From NCBI GenBank assembly GCA_029718625.1, contig CM056376.1:111123488-111187487 (forward strand): DNA of 64,000 nt, given 5' to 3'. Each line of letters starts with the position of its first letter. Within the stretch, counting starts at the first letter, position 1. Below, piece after piece: positions 23,413 through 59,030 of this stretch. Source of the DNA: Synaphobranchus kaupii. Its lineage: Eukaryota > Chordata > Actinopteri > Anguilliformes > Synaphobranchidae. Under the pieces are notes generated by a model. That model was not told where the DNA came from. It made no database searches and saw only the letters and a list, made by a program, of their open reading frames with translations. The position numbers and the translations under genes were made by a program.

Positions 23413-24492
23413 TAGGGGTGTAACGGTTCTGAAACCGAGACCAAAACCGTGATACAAACGTCCACGGTCTTGTGTCGCGGTTCTGGAAGACGGAACCGCG
23501 ACACACCACCTCCCCCAACCCCAACCCGCTGCCACCACTGCAGGTGCAGCCTGTTGAGCTCATTACGTTACTACTAATGTAAGAAAACTAATTTTTAATT
23601 TCACAATTAACACTATAACACATGTAAATCATGAAATTATTATTCTATTTAAAGTTAGGGCAAGCTGCAGGGTCTTTCCTGGCAGAGAAATGGGTTTTGG
23701 CGGTACCAATGCGAGCGCACGCAGTGCGTGAGTAGCAACATTTTTTGCATTAATTTTACCGTAAATACAGTACAAAGAGCCCATGTATGCTTTGGTTGTA
23801 AAGTACCAGTAGGGTTGTGTTTGAATTAGGTTTTAGAAATCAAAGGTCCTTGAAGCTTTTTGAATATTTGAATATTACACCATTTAGGCTATTTTGATAC
23901 AACAACACTCTAAAACAGAAATAATGTAGGTATATTTTTTTGTTGTTTTTTTTTTAAATGTACAAAAACACAATTTGTGTTTTTACATGACAACAGCAAC
24001 GTAGACTATTTCAGCCCTAAATGCGATAGATCACTGGAAATGTTGACTGTACGGGACTTTGGCGAAACGTAACAAGATAAACTCTTCAGGGTTAATCCTA
24101 ACACTGTGGTAGCTAAATATATTTTGGGCTAGTTTTGAGTCGCCATTTGGCTGGAAAGTTTTGCAAGATCTGGCAACCCTGAGCCCCACCCTTACGCTGC
24201 CATGTCACGTGTTGTTTTTGTTGTATTTAAAGGAAAACATCAGCAAAGCTGCACCTCATTTTTTTAAAACAAAGCCTCACGTCATATTTGTGCCACCAAA
24301 TTGTTTGTGTATTTCTTGAAAAGTGTGCTCCCGAATGTACTCAGCGAAACCCCGGAAGTAAGTGTGTCATCTGGGTGTTTCAAGTATACTGAAATTTGAA
24401 AAATGTTCGCCTACTCAACGACTTTCTCGTCCTATCTACTCACCAAGGCTACTCAATAGTGTGGAAGAGTGCTGATTCGGACACAGCCCTGG
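23413..24492. mobile_element. Second insertion within the Tc1 copy (composite, ends unresolved)
   Basis: Tc1 transposase similarity stops at about 23412 and resumes by about 24500. The insert starts TAGGGGTGTAACGGTTCTG, like a hAT terminus. It ends GTGCTGATTCGGACACAGCC, the terminus of the element at 50187-50630. These do not match each other, so this is probably two insertions or one deleted composite. The segment around 24210-24492 is an inverted relative of 50187-50630. Confidence 0.55.
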
Positions 24493-25516
24493 TTTTGTGT
24501 TCCTTACACCATGTTATGCATTTTAGTGAATTAGCCATGGATACAAATGGTTTCCGAATGGCGGCCCTGCCATAAATACCAGCTTTGTGAAGCTCACAAC
24601 GTACTGTTTTTGTTGACTGGTTCAGATATGGATTGATTCAATTCTGTGGTGATTTTTAGAGCTGTAGTTCTGTGGTTATTAGCAACTATCCTACCAAGTG
24701 TCTCTGTCCCTGTCAGAGAGCTTTGACTTGTGGCCACAGTTCTTTTTTTGCTGATGCTGTTTTTTGGTGTTGGGCATATGTTGTCATAATTTTTGACACT
24801 GTTCCCCTTGCCACCTTTTGCCACCAATTTCGCCGTTTTTGTGACCGACGCACCTGCAATTCATGCATCAACTATTTGGCCCCTTTGGAACTCTGTTATT
24901 ATCCTCATCTTGTTTGGAAACTTTCTGAGCAAAGTGCTGCTGGTTAGACCTCTTTTAAGCAGACACATGCTGCTAATTAGCATTCAAATTAATAGGAATC
25001 ACCTGTGTAGATGCTTTTGTAATTGTGGTTTAGATGCTTTAAAGTTAAAGCCATTTTTCAGGGGTGTTTCCAATATTTTGTTTCCCCCTGTACTTTATGA
25101 TGCTTTACTTATCTCGTTCTTATCGGAGGGCCTCCTCGTTAAAAAGAAAACAAAAGTATGAATGTTGTGTGCGTATTTTTTAATGACCAAAAAAAAACAA
25201 AAACGTATTGAATAAATGTAGTAGCCTATTTGCTTACAGTAAACTGACATAAGATTCAATCGCAAAACGTTCCAGTTAACGTGAGACTATAGATGCAAAT
25301 GCAAAAGTTAAGTTGAGAGTAGGCCTACCCACATCAGGTCACCATGGCAACCCCCCCCCCCAGTTGAATTTATTTTGATTTAATTTCAACAATTAAATTA
25401 AATCTAATTGTTCATTTAAAAACCGGACCACGTGGAGGGGGTATTCCGTATTAGTGAAGAACTGCATGTACGAATTAGAAAAATGAATTAGGCTTGTTTT
25501 GACTTTATTTGCCGTA

Positions 25517-25704
25517 GTGGTTCCCATTCCTGTTCCTAGAGATGGAACCGTCCTGTAGGTTTTCATTTCAACCCTAATTTGGCACACCTGATTCTACCAA
25601 TTAGCAGCTCAACGAGATCTCTAGTTGTTGAATGAGGTGTGCTTTGTTAGGGTTGGAGTGAAAACCTACAGGAAGGTAGATCTCCAGGAACAGGATTGGG
25701 AACC
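25517..25704. mobile_element. Palindromic repeat element
   Basis: The left arm (GGTTCCCATTCCTGTTCC, CTGTAGGTTTTCA) and right arm (TGAAAACCTACAGG, GGAACAGGATTGGGAACC) are reverse complements over about 80 bases each. It is a short fold-back element with no coding content, 230 bases upstream of the first tdrd7 coding exon. Confidence 0.7.
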
Positions 25705-25942
25705 ATCGATTTACCATTTATCAGTGGACATAAGGAAGGGTTCAGTCAGCGGAGAAGGAAGGGCATGAAGCCTCAGCATGAGTTGAGCTTTTCCTGGCGC
25801 TCACACCATCAATCCAAACCAATAATGTTTGCTTATCAAATCACATTATTTATATGGCTGGGCATTCGCGCACATGCGCTTATGTGCCTAAATTGTCCTG
25901 TTTGCTGAGCGCTACTCCTGCCCCCCTCTCAGGTTCCGCAGG

Positions 25943-51078
<25,136 letters not shown>

Positions 51079-51456
51079 CGGCAGACCGCTTTCCTCACAA
51101 CAAAGAAAGAAGGAAAAAAAAGAAACAGTGGCTTGCGGGTGTCGTTGGAGGTGTTGACGCTTTAACTCAGTAATGACCCGCACAATCTAAACTTTGACGA
51201 CTGCCGCACAAGAGGGTTCAGGCGTTTAACGATCAATATACAGCTCCATCCAATGGTATGATAATAGGCACACGATCGATGCTCTCAAAAAAAGGTCAAT
51301 TCGGCAAAACCTAAAAGGGGGGGGGGGGGGGGGGGGGGGGGGAGGGGAAACGGCAGCTGCAACTGAACGTAGTTTACAGATGTTTTGCTTGTTTAATGTA
51401 TAAGATTTTTACCAGGTATATATAAAACTAGCTAAACATCCCTTTTATTTGCTTAA

Positions 51457-52703
51457 AGGACCACTGCCACAGAAAATCTTTAAAAAATGGAATGTGTGCG
51501 TTCTAAGGGAGTTTTGTATGGTAAATCCAAATCTGTCAATGATTTTCAGTTACCTTGAAAAAATCATATTGGATGGGAACGCCCCTAAAAATTCTGGACA
51601 AAAGCCTGACTCGACTACGTAATCCATGTTACGTCATCTCAAGAACGAACGTCTTGCTGCGTCCACTGCCATATCTGTACACGCAAATATTCTACTCTAC
51701 ACTAAATATGGCAGATGATTACGTTAATGACTCATCTGAGGGATTTGGGTGTGGATATGTAGAATATAATTAAATAAATTATAATTAAAAACTTTTTCTT
51801 TCTTTTTTTCCTAAGGCATAACTACGCAAAACACACACAACCACTGTTTATGCGGTATTTTCCTTAATTTTTGGACATTTGCATTTCATCCCATACAGCA
51901 GAACCAAAGAAAAAAATCTCAGCAAAAGTAATTCCTAATATTGACGGTGATCTCGATAATAAACACAGATAATAAACATATGGTGAGTTGAGTCCCCAAG
52001 TATGCTCAGCCAAATTGACCTAGTTTAGACCCATGTCTGCATCGTCAGAAAGTGATGTTAAATGGTGGAAAAGGGTGATTAAACGACGCCTTCGAGCGAG
52101 TCTGTATCGGCCTAACAGCCCTAAACCACAACTTAGGCGCTTCAATTTTTTCATTCCAAACTGGGAATACAGGCCGTCTTCGAAGGCGCAGTTATAGAAG
52201 TGTGCACTGCACACTACACTTGAATTGCTCGGGCCTTCCCACCTACCCCTGGTCAGCTTCACTTTTGTCGTCCATAATTTGCGAAGATTCGCGTCTTTGG
52301 GAAACAAATGGAGGCTTACTCCATCCTTTGTTGTATTGCTACAACCTGCTACAACGCATCTTGTTGGCATTGTCATTATCCCAAGCTACAAACTTTTAAA
52401 ACTTCCAAAAACCTTTATACAATACAAGCTAACAATAGGAAACCACGCGTGTATAAGCTATAGAAAGTAGTGAAAGGCCACGGCCAGACCGATCTAATCG
52501 TTCTTTATATGACGTCAGAAGGTCATGCAGCTTGATTTTTTTAGGGGGCGGGGAATAGTTAGGTGCGAAAGTCATTTAAAATATGCAAAAATTGGCTATA
52601 ATTGTCAATCAGTAATTTTTTTCAAAAATACATCGGTGATATCATGATGAGGGGACTCACATTTATCCCAATACAAATCAAAAATCCGTATTGCAGTGGT
52701 CCT
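51457..52703 (-). mobile_element. Kolobok-like DNA transposon with TTAA duplication and THAP ORF
   Basis: The termini AGGACCACTGCCACAG (51457) and the complement of TATTGCAGTGGTCCT (to 52703) form an inverted repeat whose first 11 bases are identical. Both are flanked by TTAA (51453-51456 and 52704-52707). The 1247-bp body encodes a THAP-domain protein on the minus strand (52376-52020). On the plus strand is a short acidic frame beginning MADDYVNDSSEGFG at about 51709. TTAA duplications together with THAP domains are typical of Kolobok transposons; piggyBac also uses TTAA but lacks THAP. It lies in the tdrd7 3' region. Confidence 0.82.
52020..52376 (-). CDS. THAP-domain protein (118 aa) encoded by the transposon
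   Basis: A complete THAP zinc-binding fold is visible: C7-x4-C12 (CVVAGC), then C56-x2-H59 (CSAH). The conserved Pro26, Trp35 and Phe60 lie in SLHLFPKDANLRKLW and VVCSAHF. THAP domains are C2CH zinc fingers that bind DNA; in P and Kolobok transposases they recognise the transposon ends. Here the protein stops about 58 residues after the domain, with a basic stretch (RYRLARRRRL) and no catalytic domain. It is therefore a DNA-binding fragment or first exon only. The AVPTIF motif expected after the zinc ligands is not seen. It could start at Met1 or Met3. Expression is unknown. Confidence 0.8.
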   Translation of the reverse strand: MTMPTRCVVAGCSNTTKDGVSLHLFPKDANLRKLWTTKVKLTRGRWEGPSNSSVVCSAHFYNCAFEDGLYSQFGMKKLKRLSCGLGLLGRYRLARRRRLITLFHHLTSLSDDADMGLN

Positions 52704-53366
52704 TTAATACAATGAAGCCATTCGCCTTTCCAAATATTTAGTGGTTGGTTTTTATTTATTTTTTGTTTTATGTCCTCAAACTTGATTTTCCACAGAATCA
52801 CAACCACCTCGATATATTTGGAATTCCTGGAGAGAAACGTATGCATACATAGTTCATGTTTAATGGTGGCGTTTTACCTCAGATTAGTTTGTTAGCAGTG
52901 ATGAGACAAAATGACTGTGTTTTGTTGAAAGGTTTTACTCTCAATTTAAATAGTATGTATACATTTGACTGGATCTGATGATTTTATTAAAATGATGATT
53001 TACTTTAGGGCTACTGCATACATTATATTGAATGTTATAGAAATAAAGTTGACAATAAATGTCTTGGGTTTTATTGACACGCTGATGTCTGGTTTTTCCT
53101 TAATTTATTGAAATGGCATATACTGCAACATTCTGGAATTAAATAAATTATCGAGACAATATGTTTGGCAAATATCTAATTATTGTCCATTTATATTTTT
53201 TAAAAGGACATCACTGAAATATGTGCAATTTCCAGAAAAGCTGCATGGTCTACTTGCACAATACATATCAGTATATTCAATTTCCATAAGGTGTAAACAC
53301 CTATGTTTATGTCTTTGTAATGAGCAATGTTCACTCAGTTTAACTTAAAAGTAATATTTAGAACAG

Positions 53367-53597
53367 AGGTAGGCAACCCTGGTCCTGGAGTGCTGTAGCC
53401 AGTCCTGGTTTTTGCTCCACCCCAACCTATAACTACATAACTGAATGCAGTTGACCATGTGATGGAGGCACTCAGAATTTCACCATTCATAGTATTCAGG
53501 CTCAGACTTTTAATCATCCATCAATCTCTTGCAATCAAGCTGAGATGGCACAAAACCCTGAAACGCATCCACACTTCAGGACCAGGGTTGCCTACCT
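53367..53597. mobile_element. Palindromic repeat element
   Basis: The ends GGTAGGCAACCCTGGTCCTG and CAGGACCAGGGTTGCCTACC are exact reverse complements, with a spacer of about 190 bases. Fits the Angel-type short inverted-repeat elements of teleosts. Confidence 0.78.
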
Positions 53598-55053
53598 AGC
53601 ATGTATCGTTAGGGCGCGTGGTGGTGAAGTGCAAAGTCCTGTGCTTGCGTCCGTGGTTCTCCTATGATCCGTGCTGGTCTGCTTTTTAAACACCAGCGAA
53701 GATGACATCACTTGACTGGCGCTCCGGTGAGGAGGAGTACTTTGGAAGCTACATCTGAATTGTGAACCTCGTTGACAGTGCGGGAGAAAAGACAAGTTTC
53801 GTTGGAATTTAGCAACTAATTTCCATGGAACTAATTGTTTATTGATTTTTTTTGTTTACGGTGACTCTGGTAATATTCAACTGAGGTAAGGGCATTTTCC
53901 GCGTTATGGTCCGCTGCGTATGCGCGCACTTTCCTTGTGCGCCGAAAAGAAACCATATCTGGTCAAACTATTTAGCTGGATGTCACAAAGCCGGACCTGC
54001 TCTCTATAAATAGACTAATTCTCTCGAGGAAGCGTTAGCGCAGCAAATGTGGAATTCCTGATTCTAGTAGGTCCTACCATTCTCTGAATTTATCTATTTG
54101 GTTGGCCGATGGGAAAACGTATATTATTTCCAAAACTCATTTTGTAAATAACACAAATGCCTATGTGCAACTATGGATGCAAAGAAAGCAGAGTGAACAA
54201 AACTATAGATGGTTTTAAACCTATTGCCTCGAACTTAGGCGGTCCTTGTAGCCTATTGTACAGTAGATGTTTAAATGATTTGAGCACCCGAGTTGTTTAG
54301 CTTGATGGAGATATGCCGTTTCAATGGAACTGTCACAGTTTACAATGATTTTTAGAACATTTAAAATAGATTGCATTCCGTAGGCTGTTATATTACGATC
54401 CGAGTTACTTATGACAGTTCATAAGTATTCAGCTTATAATTCTGAAAGCAAAAAAGAATCACGTATTGATTAGGCAACTATTACTGTTTAGTGCAATGCT
54501 GAGATGCGCGTACGTTCCTTAAAAGACATCTTGCAGATCCGACACCACTAAACGCTATTTTCAGCACACAGCTGCAGAACCTGACTTGTTCACCACATAT
54601 TATGACTTCGAGAAACCAAACCACTGCATGGAAGGCTGTAACAAAAAAAACATAAGTACAACTCATAATAAACCACTGTTTTGGCTCTATTTTTAAATCT
54701 CGCTTTATATATTTACATCAAATACTTCAATGAAAAACCAGGAAAATACATTTTACAGTTGTGTTGTCTGTTATAAATATTGTTTTCCTAACAAGGGTCT
54801 CATTTATGATAAAAATCCAGTTGAATTTGAATCAGCTGCACAATAATAATTTCTGGACAGTTAATCCAAAAACACAACATGAGTACATTTAACGGAAGGA
54901 CAGAAAGGTTATATGGGGACACTTTAGTGGAAAATGGGTGCAAAATCAAATATCTACAAACTGTAATAGCACAGGATCCAGCGTGTTGAGGTAGTGTAGC
55001 ATCATGGTTGGGGAACTGGCATTGTATTTTCAAGGTTATAGGTTGGATTATAT

Positions 55054-55261
55054 GGGCAGCAGTGTAATATAATGGTTAAGGAATTGGCCTTGTAACCGAA
55101 TGGTTGCAGAAAGATTCCCACGTAGGATACTGACGTTGTACCCTGGAGCAAGGTACTTAACCTGAATCGCTTCAGTATATATCCAGCTGTTTTGACTGTA
55201 AAAAAAAAAAATGGTGTAAGTCGCTCTGGATAAGAGCGTCTGCTAAATGCCTGTAATGTAA
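55054..55261 (+). mobile_element. tRNA-derived SINE with L2 tail (sense)
   Basis: Starts with GGGCAGCAGTGTAATATAAT, includes AGCAAGGTACTTAACCTGAA, GTCGCTCTGGATAAGAGCGT and a short (TGTAA)n. The B-box region is degraded (AAAGATTCCCAC). GGATTA occurs at both flanks. A second partial copy (CAATACTTAACCTGACATGC) follows to about 55400. Confidence 0.8.
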
Positions 55262-55700
55262 TGGATTAACAGGTAGGGCACTGCCGTTGTTCCCCTGAGC
55301 AATACTTAACCTGACATGCTGCCGTAAATATCCAGCTGTAAGGATTGTCTTTTAAATGAATGTAGTCTCTGCATAAACTGGTCTGGATGACAGCACATGC
55401 TAAATGTTTGTGTTATTGTTACAGTGTGTTGTCCATCTCTGTACACAGAAAAGTACTGAGAGTCCACACTGGATTATAGGCACTCTATCAGTGTAAAATG
55501 TGCCCTATAAGAGTTTATTTTTACACTGAGAATTATGCTGTGTGCCTGTGTATCAGTGATACTGCTGGAAGAATTGCATGGTTGTTTTTGTCCATTCTGT
55601 CATCTGTTTTTGATTCTGCAGGTGCTCTCCTCCGAGGCTTTGAGGAGCATAGTTTTCTGTTGTTTTCCATTCCTACTCCTCCCCCCTCCTCCCACCTGTC

Positions 55701-56208
55701 ATGTCCTTAAAAGAGCATCTTGAGAAGTACCGGGACGTGGACGAAGACGAGCTTCTGAAAAAGCTGTCAGACGAGGAGCTGCGGAAACTCGAGGATGAAC
55801 TAGACGAGCTGGATCAGGACGTAAGTCCTGGCAGACTTCATTTTGGGCCGCTTGTGGGAGGCGTACAAAGGTCAAGCAAACAAACCATCTCACCTCAAAC
55901 TCTGTTTGTGGGAAATATGCTGTTAATTAGTCTAAAATCAGGCTCAAACTGTATTTGTGGGAAAGTTGCTGTTAGTTTGAAATCAAATAAAGAGTCAAAG
56001 CTTCAGTCGTCTAAAGGCTTTGCCTCCTAGTCTCATTAATACTCATCCACCTCGGAAGGTTATGGCTCCTCCTTCCCATCTCAGGCCTTCCTGTTCTCAC
56101 AGAGAGCCTGGATTCCCCCAGTGCCCTGTAGCCTGCAGGAGTTTAAATGCAGCAGCCTGACCGTCGGGTTGCTGATAAAATGCTGAGGACAGGCTCTGTG
56201 TGTGTGCA

Positions 56209-56242
<34 letters not shown>

Positions 56243-58993
56243 TGCCAGCCAGACTGTTGGGCTGCTGAGGAAATGCTTTTGGGAGCTCCTGATTCTAACA
56301 GAGAGCCCTGGCTCTCTGCACACTGCCAGTTCTCAGGCCTGGCTTACCGCCCCCGTGCCAGGTGCTGGGATGAGTATAATAATAAAGCCAGAGGGCACAG
56401 GGCTGCCACCCCACTGGTACACTGCCCGGCCAAAAAAAAAGTTGCACACTCTAATATTTTGTTGGACCGCCTTTAGCTTTGATTACGGCCCGCCTTTGTT
56501 GTGGCATTGTTTCGACAACCTTATGCAATGTCACAACATTTATTTCCATCCAGAGTTGCATGAATTTTTGGCTGAGATCTTGTATTGACGATGGGAGAGT
56601 CGAACCACTTTCAATGGGGTTAAGGTCAGGAATCTGGTGGCTAATTCATGTGTGAAATGATTCCTCATGCTCCCTGAACCACTCTTTCACAATTTGAGCC
56701 CGATGAATCTTGGCATTGTCGTCCTGGAAAATGCCCATTGATGGGATAACCTGGTCATTCAGTACATTCAGGTACTTAGCTGACTTCATTTTATTGCTGC
56801 ATAATGTTGCTGAGCCTAGACCTGACCAACTGAAGCAACCCCAGATCATAACACTGCCTCCAGAGGCTTGTACAGTGGGCACTATGCATGACGGGTGCAA
56901 TAGCGACTTTTCTTTTGGCCGGGCAGTGTAGCGTTATTTTGTCCTAGACCTGGGGTCTCAAACTCCCATCCTGGAGGGGGCGCTGTGTCTGCAGGTTGTC
57001 TTGCTCTCCTTTCAATTGGCAGCCAGTTTAGGCCTTGGTAATAAGGTGTGTGAGTTTTCAACCAATCACGACTTAAATTAAGCACTCCAGTACAGAAACA
57101 CACCAAAAACCAGCAAACATTGAGGCCTTCCAGGACTGGAGTCTGACAGTCCTGCTGTAGAGCATTGTGTGAGAATAACCCCTCTCCATGAACTGGCTTT
57201 TCTGTTGTTTCTGGGTATTATCCTATGACCTCATTTATTCCAAATTGACCATGTGCAAAGGCAAGTCCTTGACCCCCCCTCCTCACCGTTTCTGTCCTGC
57301 GGTCAGGACCCTCACCTGCCTGCGGGGCTGAGGCAGAAAGACCAGACCAAGAAGCCCCCCACAGGAACCTTCCAGAGGGACACCCTGCTGGCCCACCTGG
57401 AGAAGGAGGCCAAGGAGCACCCAGACAAGCAAGACCCAGTGCCCTACACTGGCCAGAAGAGAGGTGGGGAGAGGCCGGGTCGGGTAGGGGGCTGCAGAGA
57501 GGCGCCCGCTTTCATTAATATAACGCGCATGCAGGTGTGCCTGTATACGTGTGCATGTGTATGTATGCAAGTGTGTGTTCATTTACAGAATGCTCACCTC
57601 ATTTGTATTCATAATATCATCCATGCTGAGCTTTCAAAGTTTTTCATTGAATATGTTGACAGCTGTTAGCATATTTGTTTGCTGAGTTGTAAGTGGCATA
57701 TACACTGTAGAGAGTCAGTTAGAGAGTTAAGGTTAGCCAGTGTTGTGGGTGATTTTTACTTTTGTGCTGATCCTATAATCAGTCACATGGGCATTGCCAT
57801 ACCTCTGTAATCTCGCTCTATCCTGCCTGGTGATTGTCTTCCATCTAACCTTTAAAATAACACTCGCCATACCTCTTCAGCATTCCACATCTCTCAACAC
57901 CCCTGCCACACAGGCAAATGTGCAGTGTTAATGCACCTCTAAGAACATTTATACAAGTCAAAAACATATTAAATGTACTCTGTCAGTGTAAAATCTGTTC
58001 TGCTCGAGTTGATTTCACACTGACCATTCAGTACTGTAGTATCTTACGCAGGGGTACACAAACCCTGGTCCTGGAGAGCCGCAGGACCTGCTTGGTTTTT
58101 TGCTTTCACGTTAAAATCAGCAACCCATTCAGACCCCCGAAAGCAGGTGACGGAAGTTTACGGCTTTAATATATCAATTAAGCGCAGAGTAACAACAAAT
58201 CCCAGCAGACCCTGCGGCTCACCGGGACCAGGGTAGCAGAGCTCTGGCTTATGTTTTGCATGTAAAATGAGATAAGGAAGGTGAAGGCCATTGGTGGTGT
58301 TACTGACCCTGTCTAACTGGATTCCCCCCTCCCCCTCACACAAAACCCGGCCCAACTATCATAGCACCAGCCATACACCTTCTCTGCTTGTCACTTTCAC
58401 TGAGCCTCTCTGTGCACGGTGACAGCACAACACCTTCTTTTCACAACTGCAGATTCTGTCAAAGACTAGCGGACGGCCACGTGGTCCCGACGCCGGCCGA
58501 AGGACCCGCCCGCGACTTTGAGCCCCTCCTCCCCGTCTGCTTTCGAAGGCATGCTGTCATGCTGTATCGACGGACTGGCCCCGCCCTGCCCTCTCTCTGC
58601 CTCTGTCTCTCCCTTCTCACTGAGCTCCTCCTGTTTACCGCCGTGGCGTCTGGCAGGAGCTAGAATCTGGTTTACATCGCAGATCTTTTTTTCCCCTGGC
58701 TCCCTCTCTTTCCCCGCATGTTACCCATGACCCCCTCTGGAAACGAGACCTGTGTTTGTGCATTGCCTAGCAACTCTGGCAAAACTCTCCTTTTCTGCTT
58801 TTGCAATTTTTTTTTATCCTAATAGCAGTGTGAACTCTCAGTAGTTCCAGAGAATTAGCAGAACACTAGTGTGATAAATGGATGTGTCCCATGAGCCCCC
58901 AGTGTGGGGCTGTATGTTGATCTAATAAAAGTGCTACGATGCCTGGTGTCCTTGGTGTTTGTGGTGGGGCACAGTGTTGGTAGGGAGTGTGTG

Positions 58994-59030
<37 letters not shown>

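Larger units (their letters stand above)
22028..25090 (-). mobile_element. Tc1/mariner transposon, disrupted by nested insertions
   Basis: TIRs CAGGGGGTGGACAAAATATT (left) and the complement of AATATTTTGTTTCCCCCTG (right) are flanked by TA at 22026-22027 and 25091-25092. Transposase pieces lie on the minus strand in order: an N-terminal helix-turn-helix part with LGRIVANNHRTTALKITTEL near 24700-24590, a middle part with YIMVWAV near 23290, and the DDE core [17 protein letters not shown] with [12 protein letters not shown] near 22325-22214. The 3.06-kb span is about twice a normal Tc1 because of insertions at 22373-23094 and 23413-about 24492. The transposase is broken and inactive. Confidence 0.88.
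20795..25932 (+). other. Proposed tdrd7 intron 1
   Basis: Filled mainly by a Tc1-like transposon with insertions (22028-25090) and a palindromic element (25517-25704). The first 1.2 kb (20795-22025) is AT-rich with a TATATA run near 21927 and no recognised gene. Confidence 0.45.
51079..53060 (+). other. tdrd7: tdrd7 3' UTR region with poly(A) signals
   Basis: Follows the stop at 51076-51078. Two AATAAA hexamers at 53042-53047 and 53054-53059 are good terminal signals, giving a 3' UTR of about 2 kb if used. An earlier AATAAA at 51773-51778 lies inside the inserted Kolobok-like element. A G26 run at 51317-51342 sits in the proximal UTR. Confidence 0.6.
53061..55621 (+). other. tdrd7-tmod1 spacer and candidate tmod1 first exon
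   Basis: Contains a palindromic element (53367-53597) and SINE sequence (55054-55261, with a second truncated piece to about 55400). A donor-like CTGAG|GTAAGG at 53885 could end a non-coding tmod1 first exon, because the coding exon is preceded by an acceptor at 55621. This is motif-based only. Confidence 0.4.

Noticed and set aside
58388..58730. Possible alternative tmod1 exon or small gene
   Set aside because: No homology to tropomodulin, and the flanking exons join in phase without it.
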